From positions 1 through 64,000 of the forward strand of contig NZ_SUNI01000019.1 of the NCBI RefSeq assembly GCF_005048225.1: a stretch of DNA of 64,000 nt. Direction: 5' to 3'. Of the stretch, positions 54,389 through 62,993 are shown piece by piece. This DNA comes from Paracoccus gahaiensis (GTDB lineage: Bacteria; Pseudomonadota; Alphaproteobacteria; Rhodobacterales; Rhodobacteraceae). Each line of letters starts with the position of its first letter. Positions within the stretch are counted from its first letter, which is position 1. Under the pieces are notes generated by a model that saw nothing but the letters and a program-made list of their open reading frames with translations, was not told the DNA's origin and did not search any database. Both the position numbers and the translations under genes were made by a program.

Positions 54389-55386
54389 CACCCGCCGACA
54401 GCCATGCGCTTTTGCTGCGCGAACTTTCAGAACAGGCCGATGTTATTTCAGCGGCAGCGCTGCAGATGAATCCTCCTCAGCTTGACCGGAAAAGGCCGGT
54501 CTGGATTGGAGGCTGTGGGGACAGTCTCTTTGCGGCGCAAGCGTTGGCCATACATTTCCAACAGCTAGGCTTGGGCATGCGGCCTTGCAGCGCAGCAGAA
54601 ATGCTATGGGATGCACCTATCACCGCAGAGGATACGGTCGTGGGCATTTCGATTTCTGGATCGACCCGGCGCACGGTCGAGGCGCTGTCCGCAGCTTCAG
54701 CCCATGGCGCGAGGACCATTGCGGTGACACTTGGGCCGCAAAGCCCGCTAGCAAGTGTCGCATCAGAGGTCGTGATCCTGCCCTATAAACCGATTAGCCG
54801 GGCAATACCTCATGGCCTTGACTATCAGATTACACTACTTGCGCTCGGGCTGTTAGCTGGTCCCGTTGATAAAGACGCTATTGCAGAGATGCTACGCGAG
54901 ACTTGGCCGCAAGCCCTGCAGGACGCCCGTGCGGTAATCGCCCAAGTGCCCGCCGGAGCGCGATTTGTGTTTCTAGGAGGGGGCGCGGCACTGGGAACTG
55001 CGGGCTACGGTGCGGCCAAGTTGCATGAGGCGGGCGGGCTGACGGCCTTTGCCTTCGAGGCCGAGAATTTTGCTCATGGTGCCCAGTACATGCTGCGCGC
55101 CGGCGATCATGTCGTCCTATGTGCCTCGGGTGGGCGGTCTGATCCAAGGACCTTCTCCATGCAGGAAGGCTTGGCGGAAATGGGCGCGACGGTCAGCATG
55201 GCAGGCACCTTTGGAGCGGCAGCTTTGGATCAGGACGGTCTGCATAACGCCATGCGGGCCGCATTGGATGTTCAATGCTTGTGTCTTGCATTGGCCGAGG
55301 CGCGCAGCCTCGACGTGACGGATCCTGGGCAGGGATCACCAGCTGCTAAGGTGCAGCGGGATTGGTTTAGTTGGCAATCCCCCTGA
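54385..55386 (+). CDS. SIS-domain sugar isomerase/deaminase-like protein
   Basis: A 333-residue protein with two SIS domains: GGCGDSLFAAQALAIHFQQL near 42-61, GISISGSTRRTVEALS near 98-113, and a second half with FVFLGGGAALGTAGYGAAKL and EAENFAHGAQYML. It resembles GlmS-isomerase/AgaS/FrlB-like proteins that isomerise or deglycate sugar phosphates. The start overlaps the previous stop by 4 bp (ATGA), with GAGGAAA upstream. It is last in the rightward operon and converges on the importer operon 26 bp away. Confidence 0.87.
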   Translation: MTPADSHALLLRELSEQADVISAAALQMNPPQLDRKRPVWIGGCGDSLFAAQALAIHFQQLGLGMRPCSAAEMLWDAPITAEDTVVGISISGSTRRTVEALSAASAHGARTIAVTLGPQSPLASVASEVVILPYKPISRAIPHGLDYQITLLALGLLAGPVDKDAIAEMLRETWPQALQDARAVIAQVPAGARFVFLGGGAALGTAGYGAAKLHEAGGLTAFAFEAENFAHGAQYMLRAGDHVVLCASGGRSDPRTFSMQEGLAEMGATVSMAGTFGAAALDQDGLHNAMRAALDVQCLCLALAEARSLDVTDPGQGSPAAKVQRDWFSWQSP

Positions 55387-55412
55387 TCTGCTTCACCAGT
55401 CAAGCCTCTGGG

Positions 55413-56381
55413 TTAGGCAGGCACACGCCTGGCCATCGCGCGCAGCCGCGCGTTGACGGCATTGTCAGCCACTACGCTGCCGATCAGCAGCATCCCGATC
55501 GCGGCCAGTTGCCATGCCTGCGCGATGTTGGCCAGCTGCAGCGCAACTTGCAGAGTCGTCACGATCAGCACGGCTAAAACCGTTCCCATGACCCGCCCAA
55601 TACCCCCGAAGATATGCGTCCCGCCAAGGACGGCGACAGTCACCGACAACAGCTCCATTCCCTTGCCGGCATCCGGACGCGCTGCTTGAAACCACGACAC
55701 TGTTAGAATGGCCGCGACGCCCGCAAGAGCACCGCCGAAGCAATAGAGCGCGAAGCGCAGCCGCCAGACCCTGACCCCCGACAAAAACGCCGCCCGCTCA
55801 TCGTTTCCTGCGGCGTAGATATGCGTTCCCGTTCTGGTCTGTGACAGCATGACATGCAACAGCACTGCAATTGGCACGAACACCGTCCACATGTGCAGCG
55901 GAACCCCCAGAAAGCGCCCTTGGGCAAGCTGACCAAACCAGTTCGGAATGCCGCCGATGGGCGATCCGCCCGTCAAGGCCAGCGCCAGCCCTGAATAGGC
56001 AAAGAAAGTTGCCAGCGTCGCCATTAGCGAGGGGATCTTCAGCACACAAACCAACATCGCATTTACCGCGCCCAACAGGCCGCCTAGCCCAACGCCAATC
56101 AGGCACGCTAGAAGCAGCGGAGTCCCTATGCCGAACAGCCCGGCAACTGCCAAAGCAACCAACGACATGATCGCACCGATTGAAAGATCAATGCCTGGCC
56201 CCCCAGAAAGCATGACCAACATTTGTGCCAACCCTAAAAGCCCCAAAATCGGCACATACTGCAAAAGGTAGCCCAGGGTTGATACCTGTAGGAAGTAGGG
56301 CGAAAGCAGTGAGCCGAGAATGCAGGCAGCCACCAACAGTCCAAACAGAAAATAGAGGCGCTGCGTCAGCGGATCTTTCAT
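55413..56381 (-). CDS. ABC sugar permease (RbsC/LsrD-like), last in operon
   Basis: A 322-residue permease: GLAQMLVMLSGGPGIDLSIG, GTHIYAAGNDERAAFLSGV and TVAVLGGTHIFGGIGRV. It pairs with the second permease encoded at 56378, overlapping its gene by 4 bp, to form a heterodimeric channel as in Lsr or Rha importers. Confidence 0.9.
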   Translation of the reverse strand: MKDPLTQRLYFLFGLLVAACILGSLLSPYFLQVSTLGYLLQYVPILGLLGLAQMLVMLSGGPGIDLSIGAIMSLVALAVAGLFGIGTPLLLACLIGVGLGGLLGAVNAMLVCVLKIPSLMATLATFFAYSGLALALTGGSPIGGIPNWFGQLAQGRFLGVPLHMWTVFVPIAVLLHVMLSQTRTGTHIYAAGNDERAAFLSGVRVWRLRFALYCFGGALAGVAAILTVSWFQAARPDAGKGMELLSVTVAVLGGTHIFGGIGRVMGTVLAVLIVTTLQVALQLANIAQAWQLAAIGMLLIGSVVADNAVNARLRAMARRVPA

Positions 56382-57343
56382 GCGGTTCTCCGGGTCTCGA
56401 ATGCGTCTAGGATCAGCACAATGACCAGCAGCCCGCCTATCACCACGGTTTCCCACAAGGATGATACACCGATCAGGACCAGTCCGTTTTGAGTCATTTT
56501 GATGAACAAAACGCCCATAAGCGCCCCAATAAGGCTCCCTTTCCCACCGCGAATATTGGCGCCGCCGAGAATAGTGGCGGCAATTGCCTCCATGGCGATG
56601 TTCGTGCCGATATTGACCTCGACATTGCGCATTCTTGCGACGTAAAGCACCGCCGCTATGCCAGCGAAAATGCCCAACAGAGCATAGGCTTGGATCTTGG
56701 TCCGGTCGACGGGGATCCCAACCAGTCGTGCGGAGCCCTCGTCGCACCCGATAGCCACGACACGCTGTCCCCATGGAGTAAGCCGTAGCAGCAGCCATGA
56801 TACAAGATAGATAACCCCAATGACGTAGAGGCCAACGGGCAAACCCAGAAAGGAGCCGATCACCAGAAAGGATAAGGTATTGGGTAGCCCGCTGATCCAA
56901 ACGCCGCCGATGACGAGAAACAAGATCGCCATGAAAATATACATCGTTCCTAGGGTCGCCACGATTGGCGGGACCCGTGTTTTTGTGATGATAGTCCCAT
57001 TGATCGCGCCTAAAGCAGCCCCGGCAGATAATCCAACAATGATGACCAACCAATCGGGCGCTTCCATCTGGTAGGCACGCCCAATCAACACCGCCACGAC
57101 GGCGAGGATGCCGCCGACACTTACATCAATGCCGCCTAGAATAATTACGATTGTCATGCCTGCGCAGATCACCGACAGGTCAACGGAGTTGCGCAGGATC
57201 GTCGTCATGTTCCGCTCGGACAGGAAGAATTCCGACCGGCTGGCGAAGATGATAGTCAGTACGATCAAGGCCATAGCCAGCAACGTCTCGCGGCTGATAT
57301 GAAGCCGCCGCGAGGACCCGGATGATGTCAGGGACATGTTCAT
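56378..57343 (-). CDS. ABC sugar permease (RbsC/LsrC-like)
   Basis: A permease of about 321 residues: ICAGMTIVIILGGIDVSVGG, IVATLGTMYIFMAILFLVI and TILGGANIRGGKGSLIGAL. Start uncertain: the ATG at 57343 begins just after the binding-protein stop, 57337 is possible, and a frame from 57367 would overlap that gene by 23 bp with GAGGAG too close to the ATG. It partners with the 55413-56381 permease. Confidence 0.88.
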   Translation of the reverse strand: MNMSLTSSGSSRRLHISRETLLAMALIVLTIIFASRSEFFLSERNMTTILRNSVDLSVICAGMTIVIILGGIDVSVGGILAVVAVLIGRAYQMEAPDWLVIIVGLSAGAALGAINGTIITKTRVPPIVATLGTMYIFMAILFLVIGGVWISGLPNTLSFLVIGSFLGLPVGLYVIGVIYLVSWLLLRLTPWGQRVVAIGCDEGSARLVGIPVDRTKIQAYALLGIFAGIAAVLYVARMRNVEVNIGTNIAMEAIAATILGGANIRGGKGSLIGALMGVLFIKMTQNGLVLIGVSSLWETVVIGGLLVIVLILDAFETRRTA

Positions 57344-57344
57344 T

Positions 57345-58328
57345 TTAGAAGTCAAAATCGTCGACATTCTCCTCGGTAAAGACGGCAGGTGCGCCTAGCA
57401 CGATCACCTCGGTTTCGGGCAGATACTGAATTGTCCTATTAAGTCCTTCGACCTCGAAATCGCCGCTGATTTGGCCGTCGTTTGCCAGATGGTGTCCTAC
57501 CCAGACCGTCAGGTAGCCAAGATCAGCAGGGTTCCACAGCACTGAAAAGGGCATTGCACCCGACTTGATATAATCGCGCGCCGTGTTGGGCGAACAAAAG
57601 CCGGCCGTCATGACATCCCCAATCGCACCGGCCGCCTCCACAGCCTGAGCAATCCCGGGGCATGTCGTCGAGGCCATTCCAAGGATTGCGTTGAGGTCGG
57701 GGTTGCGCGTCATGGCATCGGTAGCAAATTGATAAGCCCGCTGTGCCGTGCCGTCCGTGTGGTCGACCGAAACGATCTCGATCCCGGGGTAGGTCGTCTC
57801 GGCGCGTTCCTGCACAGCGGCAATCCAGTTCTGCATGGACTGGATTGTTGGGGAATCGGACACGATGGCGATCTTCCCGTTTTCGCCGATACGCGCGACA
57901 GTTTCGTCTAGGAGAGTGTAGCCCAAATCAGCATCCAACGCCTGTGCCACAAAGAACTGGCGGTCGCTGCCCGGGGCATCCGCATCAGAGGTCAGCACCA
58001 CAATCCCTTGGTCAATGGCCCGCGTGATCGCGGGTTTTAAGGTCTCCTCGTCCAGCGGAGAAATTGCGATGACGTCAAAACCTTGATTGACGAAGCTGTC
58101 AAAGATCCGCAGTTGGTCCGCCGCATTGGTCGACGTCGGCCCCTCCTGGACATAGGTGGCGCCCAGTTCTTCCGCGGCAAGTTCTGCGCCCTCGCGCATG
58201 GCGACGTAATATGGGATCCCCTCAATTTGAGGAATGAATGCAATGCGCAATGTGTCCTGCGCTAATGCGGGAAATGCGGCACAAACGACAAGGGCCGCGC
58301 CGCAAAGAAGTGTGTTTTTTATCGACAT
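57345..58328 (-). CDS. periplasmic sugar-binding protein (LsrB/RhaS-like)
   Basis: A 327-residue binding protein with a signal peptide ending near FPALAQ. The mature part (AFIPQIEGIPYYVAMREGAE; VQEGPTSTNAADQLRIFDSF; VNQGFDVIAISPLDEETLKP) is closer to LsrB (AI-2) and rhizobial RhaS than to RbsB. AGGAAAA precedes the ATG. The ligand is unknown; a deoxy sugar or AI-2-like furanosyl compound would fit the family. Confidence 0.88.
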   Translation of the reverse strand: MSIKNTLLCGAALVVCAAFPALAQDTLRIAFIPQIEGIPYYVAMREGAELAAEELGATYVQEGPTSTNAADQLRIFDSFVNQGFDVIAISPLDEETLKPAITRAIDQGIVVLTSDADAPGSDRQFFVAQALDADLGYTLLDETVARIGENGKIAIVSDSPTIQSMQNWIAAVQERAETTYPGIEIVSVDHTDGTAQRAYQFATDAMTRNPDLNAILGMASTTCPGIAQAVEAAGAIGDVMTAGFCSPNTARDYIKSGAMPFSVLWNPADLGYLTVWVGHHLANDGQISGDFEVEGLNRTIQYLPETEVIVLGAPAVFTEENVDDFDF

Positions 58329-58361
58329 CTCGATTTTTCCTGTTGGTTTTTTGTTGGCATT

Positions 58362-59144
58362 TTAGTCGCTTGCCACGCGGCTGCGTGTAACTTCTGCGGC
58401 CCCCGTGATGTATCCGACAACTTCTTCAGGCGTTGTCTGATTGGTCTCAAGCATTGCGATGCGCCGACCACGCCGCAGCACCGTAATGCGGTCCGACACT
58501 TCGAAGACGTCCTGCACGTTGTGACTGATCAGAATGACTGATTTTCCTTGGCGACGCAGGGCTTTGATAAAGGCCAAGACTTTGCGCACCTCGGCTACGG
58601 CGAGTGCCGCTGTCGGTTCGTCCATAATGATGACATCGGCATCGATGTTTAGCGCGCGCGCGATGGCCACGCCCTGACGCTGCCCCCCCGACAAATGTTC
58701 GACCCAAGTATGAATATCTGGGACCGACACGTCCAGTTCCTCCAGCAGCTCCCGGCTACGCTGCCGCATCGCGCGCCGATCAAGAAATTGTATGCCTGCG
58801 ATCGTGCGGGTCAATTCTCGGCCAAGGAAGATATTATCGGAAATCGTCATCTTGCCCGCGAGGGCGAGCTCCTGAAAAATTGTTGCTACTCCGCGCATCC
58901 AAGCGTCCTTGGGTGACGAAAAACGTACCGGTTGTCCGTCGAGCAAAATCACACCTTCATCCGGCAAGTGTGCACCTGCCAGCGTCTTGATCAGAGTTGA
59001 CTTGCCTGCGCCATTGTCTCCCACCAGCGCCATCACTTCACCCGGACGCAATTCGAAGTCGACAGCATCCAAGGCTGTAACCCCGCCGAACCGCTTTACG
59101 ACGCCCTGAACTGACAGCTTTAGATTTTGAGGCAACAGTTCCAC
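58362..59144 (-). CDS. ABC sugar ATPase, single domain
   Basis: A 260-residue ATPase: Walker A GDNGAGKSTLIKT, signature LSGGQRQGVAIARAL, Walker B IIMDEPTAALAV and ISHNVQDVF. The start is GTG at 59144 with only a weak GGGAAG in front. The 16-bp operator ends 8 bp upstream, so the transcript leader must be very short or the operator is transcribed. First gene of the leftward importer operon. Confidence 0.88.
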   Translation of the reverse strand: MELLPQNLKLSVQGVVKRFGGVTALDAVDFELRPGEVMALVGDNGAGKSTLIKTLAGAHLPDEGVILLDGQPVRFSSPKDAWMRGVATIFQELALAGKMTISDNIFLGRELTRTIAGIQFLDRRAMRQRSRELLEELDVSVPDIHTWVEHLSGGQRQGVAIARALNIDADVIIMDEPTAALAVAEVRKVLAFIKALRRQGKSVILISHNVQDVFEVSDRITVLRRGRRIAMLETNQTTPEEVVGYITGAAEVTRSRVASD

Positions 59145-59151
59145 CTTCCCG

Positions 59152-59167
59152 ATTGAAACGTTTCAAT
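59152..59167. promoter_or_regulatory. LacI-type operator, left-facing importer arm
   Basis: ATTGAAACGTTTCAAT is a perfect 16-bp palindrome directly in front of the importer operon. The same core occurs before the LacI-PfkB gene and I noticed it nowhere else in the window. A TTGACA on the minus strand (59204-59199) lies upstream, though without a clear -10. Confidence 0.87.
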
Positions 59168-59514
59168 ATCGCTGACCTTCGGTGATCGATTGCACTTCTG
59201 TCAATTGTAAATGCGCGATCTTGCCGCCTGTGTCTGAAATGACCGGGGCTTGAGTGAAAATTTAATCACCACAGGCTTGTCGGGTGGAACGGTAAGCGTG
59301 AGGCTGGCGTACGGTGAACCAGGCGAGCGGACGGTTATCAAATGCTGCCGTCGTCGTTCTGCTTTGTCCAAGGATACCGGGGCCTGATCCGTGCAGGCCC
59401 TGCGATCGGCAGGATCCGGGTTTGTGTCTCCTGCGCACCAGCGCGCAGCGCGGTGGGATGCATGACCAATCGATCTGCGGGTGGAAAATAGCTGATCCAG
59501 ACCCACCGCCTATG

Positions 59515-60102
59515 TCTGGCCAAAAGGGTCGAAGCGCAACCGCTCTGCCCGTGCCGCTAGGTGGCGAGTCGACCAGATGGCAGCCTGCATCACCTGCCCC
59601 GGCGGCTACAGTTCTACTATGCGCGACAGCGCCAGAACCGCAGGGCCGCGCGCAGGCGGATGTAAGGCTGCGAAAATATCAATGGCAGTTAGGAACGCGG
59701 CGGTGGTCTCATCGCACTCCCCGCCCTCTAGATTTAGGTCTATGTTGATGCCAAGGCATTATCGAATGCGGCCCGGCGGTGCAGACCCAGAAAGGCCAGC
59801 AGGTCTATCAAAGCCCCCTGCCCTTCCCGCCGGCAGACAGCCCATCGCGCCAGGCGTAACGCCTTTGGGTCGGATCTCGCACGGGCCTCCGTCAACTCGC
59901 GGCCGATCTCGTTCGGACTCAACATCAGTCCCTGCATCCGCAGCATCGCGTCAGCCTTGATATGGATCAGGCGTTCTCAAACCCCTGAGGCCTCCGCTGC
60001 GGGCAACGCCATCAACATGGCCTCCAGCCAGCCAAGTTCGTGGGCCCCATGTTCCAGTGCGGGGGCCTGAGCCGCCTGCTCGACAAACCAAGGCCCGTGA
60101 TC
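59515..60102 (-). pseudogene. decayed gene(s) of unknown family
   Basis: Leftward reading gives protein-like fragments with stops between them: DHGPWFVEQAAQAPALEHGA with AMLMALPAAEASG; after a TGA, ERLIHIKADAMLRMQGLMLS with EIGRELTEARARSDPKALRL and ALIDLLAFLGLHRRAAFDNA; then GGECDETTAAFLTAIDIFAAL with QAAIWSTRHLAARAERLRFD. I do not recognise the family; it may be an accessory-plasmid protein. The upstream part is cut off where the 124-bp IS66-like element lies. Confidence 0.45.
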
Positions 60103-60242
60103 GGTTTAAGGTAACTGGGGCAGATTCCCGGGCGGTGTGGCTCAGACACATTGCTTGGCAGCCGTTTCAGATAGCAGGGGCTACAACCAGCCGTTCGTCT
60201 GTAGACCTGCTGCCCGGGAATCTGCCCCACTTACGGTTTAAG
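60103..60242. mobile_element. 124-bp non-autonomous IS66-like element (MITE) with target duplication
   Basis: The element spans 60111-60234. Its ends are 23-bp inverted repeats (60111-60133 and 60212-60234) that differ at one position: GTAA[C/G]TGGGGCAG followed by ATTCCCGGGC. It is flanked by an 8-bp direct repeat GGTTTAAG (60103-60110 and 60235-60242). GTAA ends and an 8-bp duplication are the signature of the IS66 family. There is no open frame inside, so it would need a transposase supplied from elsewhere. Confidence 0.85.
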
Positions 60243-60467
60243 CGGCATCTGATCGATAAATGAATGATGATTTTACTGTAAATACAAATAAATGTAACCT
60301 TTATCGTCATATTAACGCTTTTATAAAGAATACTGACGTGCTTTCAAAAAGGCCTGGCGTAGGATCTTCCCGATTGGCTACGAGCGCACCAGATACTCCG
60401 CAAGCGGCCCTCATTCGGCGAGTGAAGGACAGCACAAGAACTATGCCAGCTCGATTGCATACGTTTA

Positions 60468-60504
60468 CAAACGGTCGTTGGCGCAACATCGCCAAACGTG
60501 TTGC
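60468..60504 (+). repeat. diverged direct repeat, right copy
   Basis: Counterpart of 7291-7330 (about 28 of 37 positions alike, identical over GCCAAACGTGTTGC). Both copies have a TGTTGCAAAA-type inverted repeat within about 60 bp downstream. Confidence 0.45.
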
Positions 60505-61231
60505 GCAAACCGTGGCAGAGCCGACATATGCACCATGTTGCAAAATGAGGTGGGTTTTGCAACGGCCGGCACACAGCAGCGGTTAACCATGCCCGACCAA
60601 CGAGACGCCTGGATCACTTGCATGTTCTGCCGTTCATGTTCGAGTTTTAAACTTTCGTGGCCTGCGCGGCGGCGTAGCCAAAAGAACAAGCCGCCCCTCG
60701 CGTCAGCTTCTGGTAGAAAAACTTGCAGCCGCAGGCAAAGAGATTGTTTCACGAGTTCCGCCCTCGGTTGCCATCGCCTTTTGAGAGATCGAGCCAGCGA
60801 CGATGAACTCGCGCGGTGTGTCTGTATTCGGCGAAAGCTATATCGAGCAGGAACATTGCCACAGACCTCAACCGCGACGGGCGGCCTGCGTGAATGCGAG
60901 CGCATAGCGGAGTGTGGGCCGATCCACACAGCAGGCGGTTCAGCCCCACACTCGTGCGCCAAGGCTTACCTGGCAACGCCTGTTCTCTCATGATGGTCTC
61001 AACGCTCGTCGTCGTGCAGGTCTGGAGAAAAATACAATTTCATGCAAAAGATGCTAGACGAGTGGCTTTGTAAACCCTAGGTTGAATTATAAGCCAGAAA
61101 GACTTTGCGGTAATCGAGTGTAAAACTTGGGAAGCTGACGAAGCGAGGCGAGCAGTGATGACAGGCTAGGTTTCGACGTTTCGGGCATTTGCCTTGAACA
61201 CCGCGTGACTCCCCCTCCCGCGGATCGAGCC

Positions 61232-61269
61232 TCTGGTGGCCCTCGACGTTCCCTCCGGGGGCCACCAGA
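61232..61269. terminator. perfect 11-bp stem-loop
   Basis: TCTGGTGGCCC (61232-61242) pairs with GGGCCACCAGA (61259-61269) around a 16-base loop. There is no T run on either side, so termination is uncertain. It may instead be a mobile-element remnant. Confidence 0.4.
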
Positions 61270-61860
61270 AACTGAACAGATCCCAACGTATCGCTATCCC
61301 CTTATCTTTGAAGACTGGAAAGCCCCGCATGACGTCGGGGCCGTGTGTCAAACTGTAAGGTCGTAAAGTGATTTAGCGGCCCTCGGCCGCGCATCCGCAT
61401 CCGCATCTGGACATCCGCCAAGACGTCCCGCAGTAACCTCCTGCACCGGCATTATGCTTTTGCGGCCCGGCGCAGGGGCCAGGATTTTTGCTTGTTCCTC
61501 CTGGCCCCGTTTACCTCTCCGCCATGGCGCCTCTTGCTGGGTGAAATGCTGAGAGGGATGCCTGGCGGCTAATTGTGCCATGGAGGCGTGCTTCGAACGG
61601 GCCAGGACACCTTTTCAGGACGCCCGGGTGGCGACACATTGATCGCTCTTTCCTGAATTCGCGCAAGCCTTCCCACAAGTTCGGATGATGTCGATGGCTC
61701 GTGTGACGAAGGGCCGGGGGCGTACCTACAGGGGCGCATCAGTTGCCCTGGCGCTGGTGCTTTCCTTTATCACCCTGCCCCGGTCAGGGTCTGTATTTGA
61801 AGACGCGGCAACATGATGGTGCACCGTCGGTTAGATGAACGAGGTGCCGATGGCAAAGTG

Positions 61861-62097
61861 CTAGACAGGAGGTTCAGTCTTGATGCCTGCGGCGCTGTTC
61901 TGCGAGACACGTTTGTTGGCCACAGCCCGATTTGAGAAGCTCCACGCCCCCTCAGGACTCATCCCGACGTCGAGGCAGGCTTGAACAATGGACTTCCGGC
62001 GGACGTCATCCGTCATGCTTTCTGACGTCTGCCGGTCACGGCTCGCCAGTGGAGCGATCCTCCCGTCGGGTTTCCCCTTGTTCACATTCTTGGCCAT
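61861..62097 (-). CDS. small hypothetical protein
   Basis: A 78-residue frame, rich in Lys, Arg and Ser, beginning MAKNVNKGKPDGRIAPL, with a GAGGAC site before the ATG. It contains no motif I recognise. It is downstream of and codirectional with the SRAP gene. It might be a real small gene or chance. Confidence 0.4.
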   Translation of the reverse strand: MAKNVNKGKPDGRIAPLASRDRQTSESMTDDVRRKSIVQACLDVGMSPEGAWSFSNRAVANKRVSQNSAAGIKTEPPV

Positions 62098-62213
62098 GAT
62101 GTGGGTCCTCGATCACCGTCAAGACTGACGGATCTGGCACCCTACGCGTTGGCTGCTGAATAGATAGACAATTCGCTGGCAGCAGTGGCGCCTGGAAAGG
62201 AGGTCGGTGTTGC

Positions 62214-62831
62214 TCAGATTGGATCCTCGATGAGCTTCAATGCACCATCCGGGAGGGGACGCTGCAGCTCAGCTGCGGAAATCCCACCAAGCCAGGCGTC
62301 CCATTCTTCCGGCTTTGTCAGGATGACCGGCATGGCTTTGGGATGGATGGCGCCCACCTCCGCGTTTGGTGGACTGGTCAGGAAAGCGAAGAGATCGTCC
62401 GTGGTCTCTCCGTCCTTCACTTTTCGCACCGACGTCCAGCCGCGGGTCTCGATCCCCGCAAAGAAGATCGGCCCGTCCTCAATCGGCACAAACCACTGGA
62501 AGCCTTTGCCCTTGCCCCTGGGCTCCGAAAAGCTGGTCAGCGGCACCAGGCAGCGATGCTCACGGCCAAGCCACCTGCGCCAATGCGGCGATGCCAGGTT
62601 GCGGATATTGGTGACGCCCGGATCGCGTTCGGTCTTCAGGACACTTCGCGGCGATGGCATGCCCCATCGCGCTTTCACCAGTTCGGGGCCACTCTCGCCA
62701 TTGCGGATGATTGGCGCTCCCTGGTCAGGATAGACCCGGCCTGGCTCAACATTGCCTGCATCGTCCGTCAGGCCCTTGAACAGGCGGCGCATGGCCTCCT
62801 GGGGCATGGTGGCGCTATAAAGATTGCACAG
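62214..62831 (-). CDS. SOS response-associated peptidase (SRAP, YedK/HMCES), CTG start
   Basis: SRAP-domain protein of 205 residues that crosslinks to abasic sites in single-stranded DNA. Family marks: xCNLYSATMP at the N-terminus, CLVPLTSFSEPRGKG (active-site Glu), TDDLFAFLTSPPNAEVGAIH and HPKAMPVIL (active-site His). The catalytic Cys must be residue 2. Here the codon before it is CTG (62831-62829), not ATG, yet a perfect AGGAGGTGA lies 4 bases upstream of it. Either CTG is the start or the start codon is mutated. It is divergent from imuA across an SOS box. Confidence 0.82.
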   Translation of the reverse strand: MCNLYSATMPQEAMRRLFKGLTDDAGNVEPGRVYPDQGAPIIRNGESGPELVKARWGMPSPRSVLKTERDPGVTNIRNLASPHWRRWLGREHRCLVPLTSFSEPRGKGKGFQWFVPIEDGPIFFAGIETRGWTSVRKVKDGETTDDLFAFLTSPPNAEVGAIHPKAMPVILTKPEEWDAWLGGISAAELQRPLPDGALKLIEDPI

Positions 62832-62936
62832 GATCTCACCTCCTCTTTCCGTCAGCCCAGCATAGCCGAACTCGCTGTGCCTGCACTCCCCCGGATCACG
62901 ATGCGCTTCCGGGCGGTTGACACATTGCCGCAATAA

Positions 62937-62951
62937 GAACAAAACAGGAAC
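62937..62951. promoter_or_regulatory. LexA (SOS) box, alphaproteobacterial type
   Basis: GAACAAAACAGGAAC is an exact GAAC-N7-GAAC site, the LexA target known for Alphaproteobacteria. It lies 43 bp before imuA and 106 bp from the SRAP start, and could serve both. A TTGACA at 62917-62922 may be the -35 of the imuA promoter. Confidence 0.88.
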
Positions 62952-62993
62952 TATGATTCCGCAACTTTGAGATGAAAGGCCCCCTGCCCCACC

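Larger units (their letters stand above)
60243..61860. other. non-coding or decayed DNA
   Basis: About 1.6 kb without a convincing gene. The first 100 bases are AT-rich, unlike the rest of the window. It holds the right copy of a diverged repeat (60468-60504), an inverted pair TGTTGCAAAA (60536-60545) and TTTTGCAAC (60555-60563), and a stem-loop at 61232-61269. A 77-codon leftward frame at 61348-61581 has no recognisable motif. Confidence 0.5.

Noticed and set aside
60465..60993. Overlapping frames of about 165-171 codons on both strands
   Set aside because: Cys/Arg-rich composition without domain features on either strand; they look like chance frames in IS debris.
61348..61581. 77-codon leftward frame
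   Set aside because: No recognisable motif or good start context; it lies in decayed DNA, so I left it as part of a gap.
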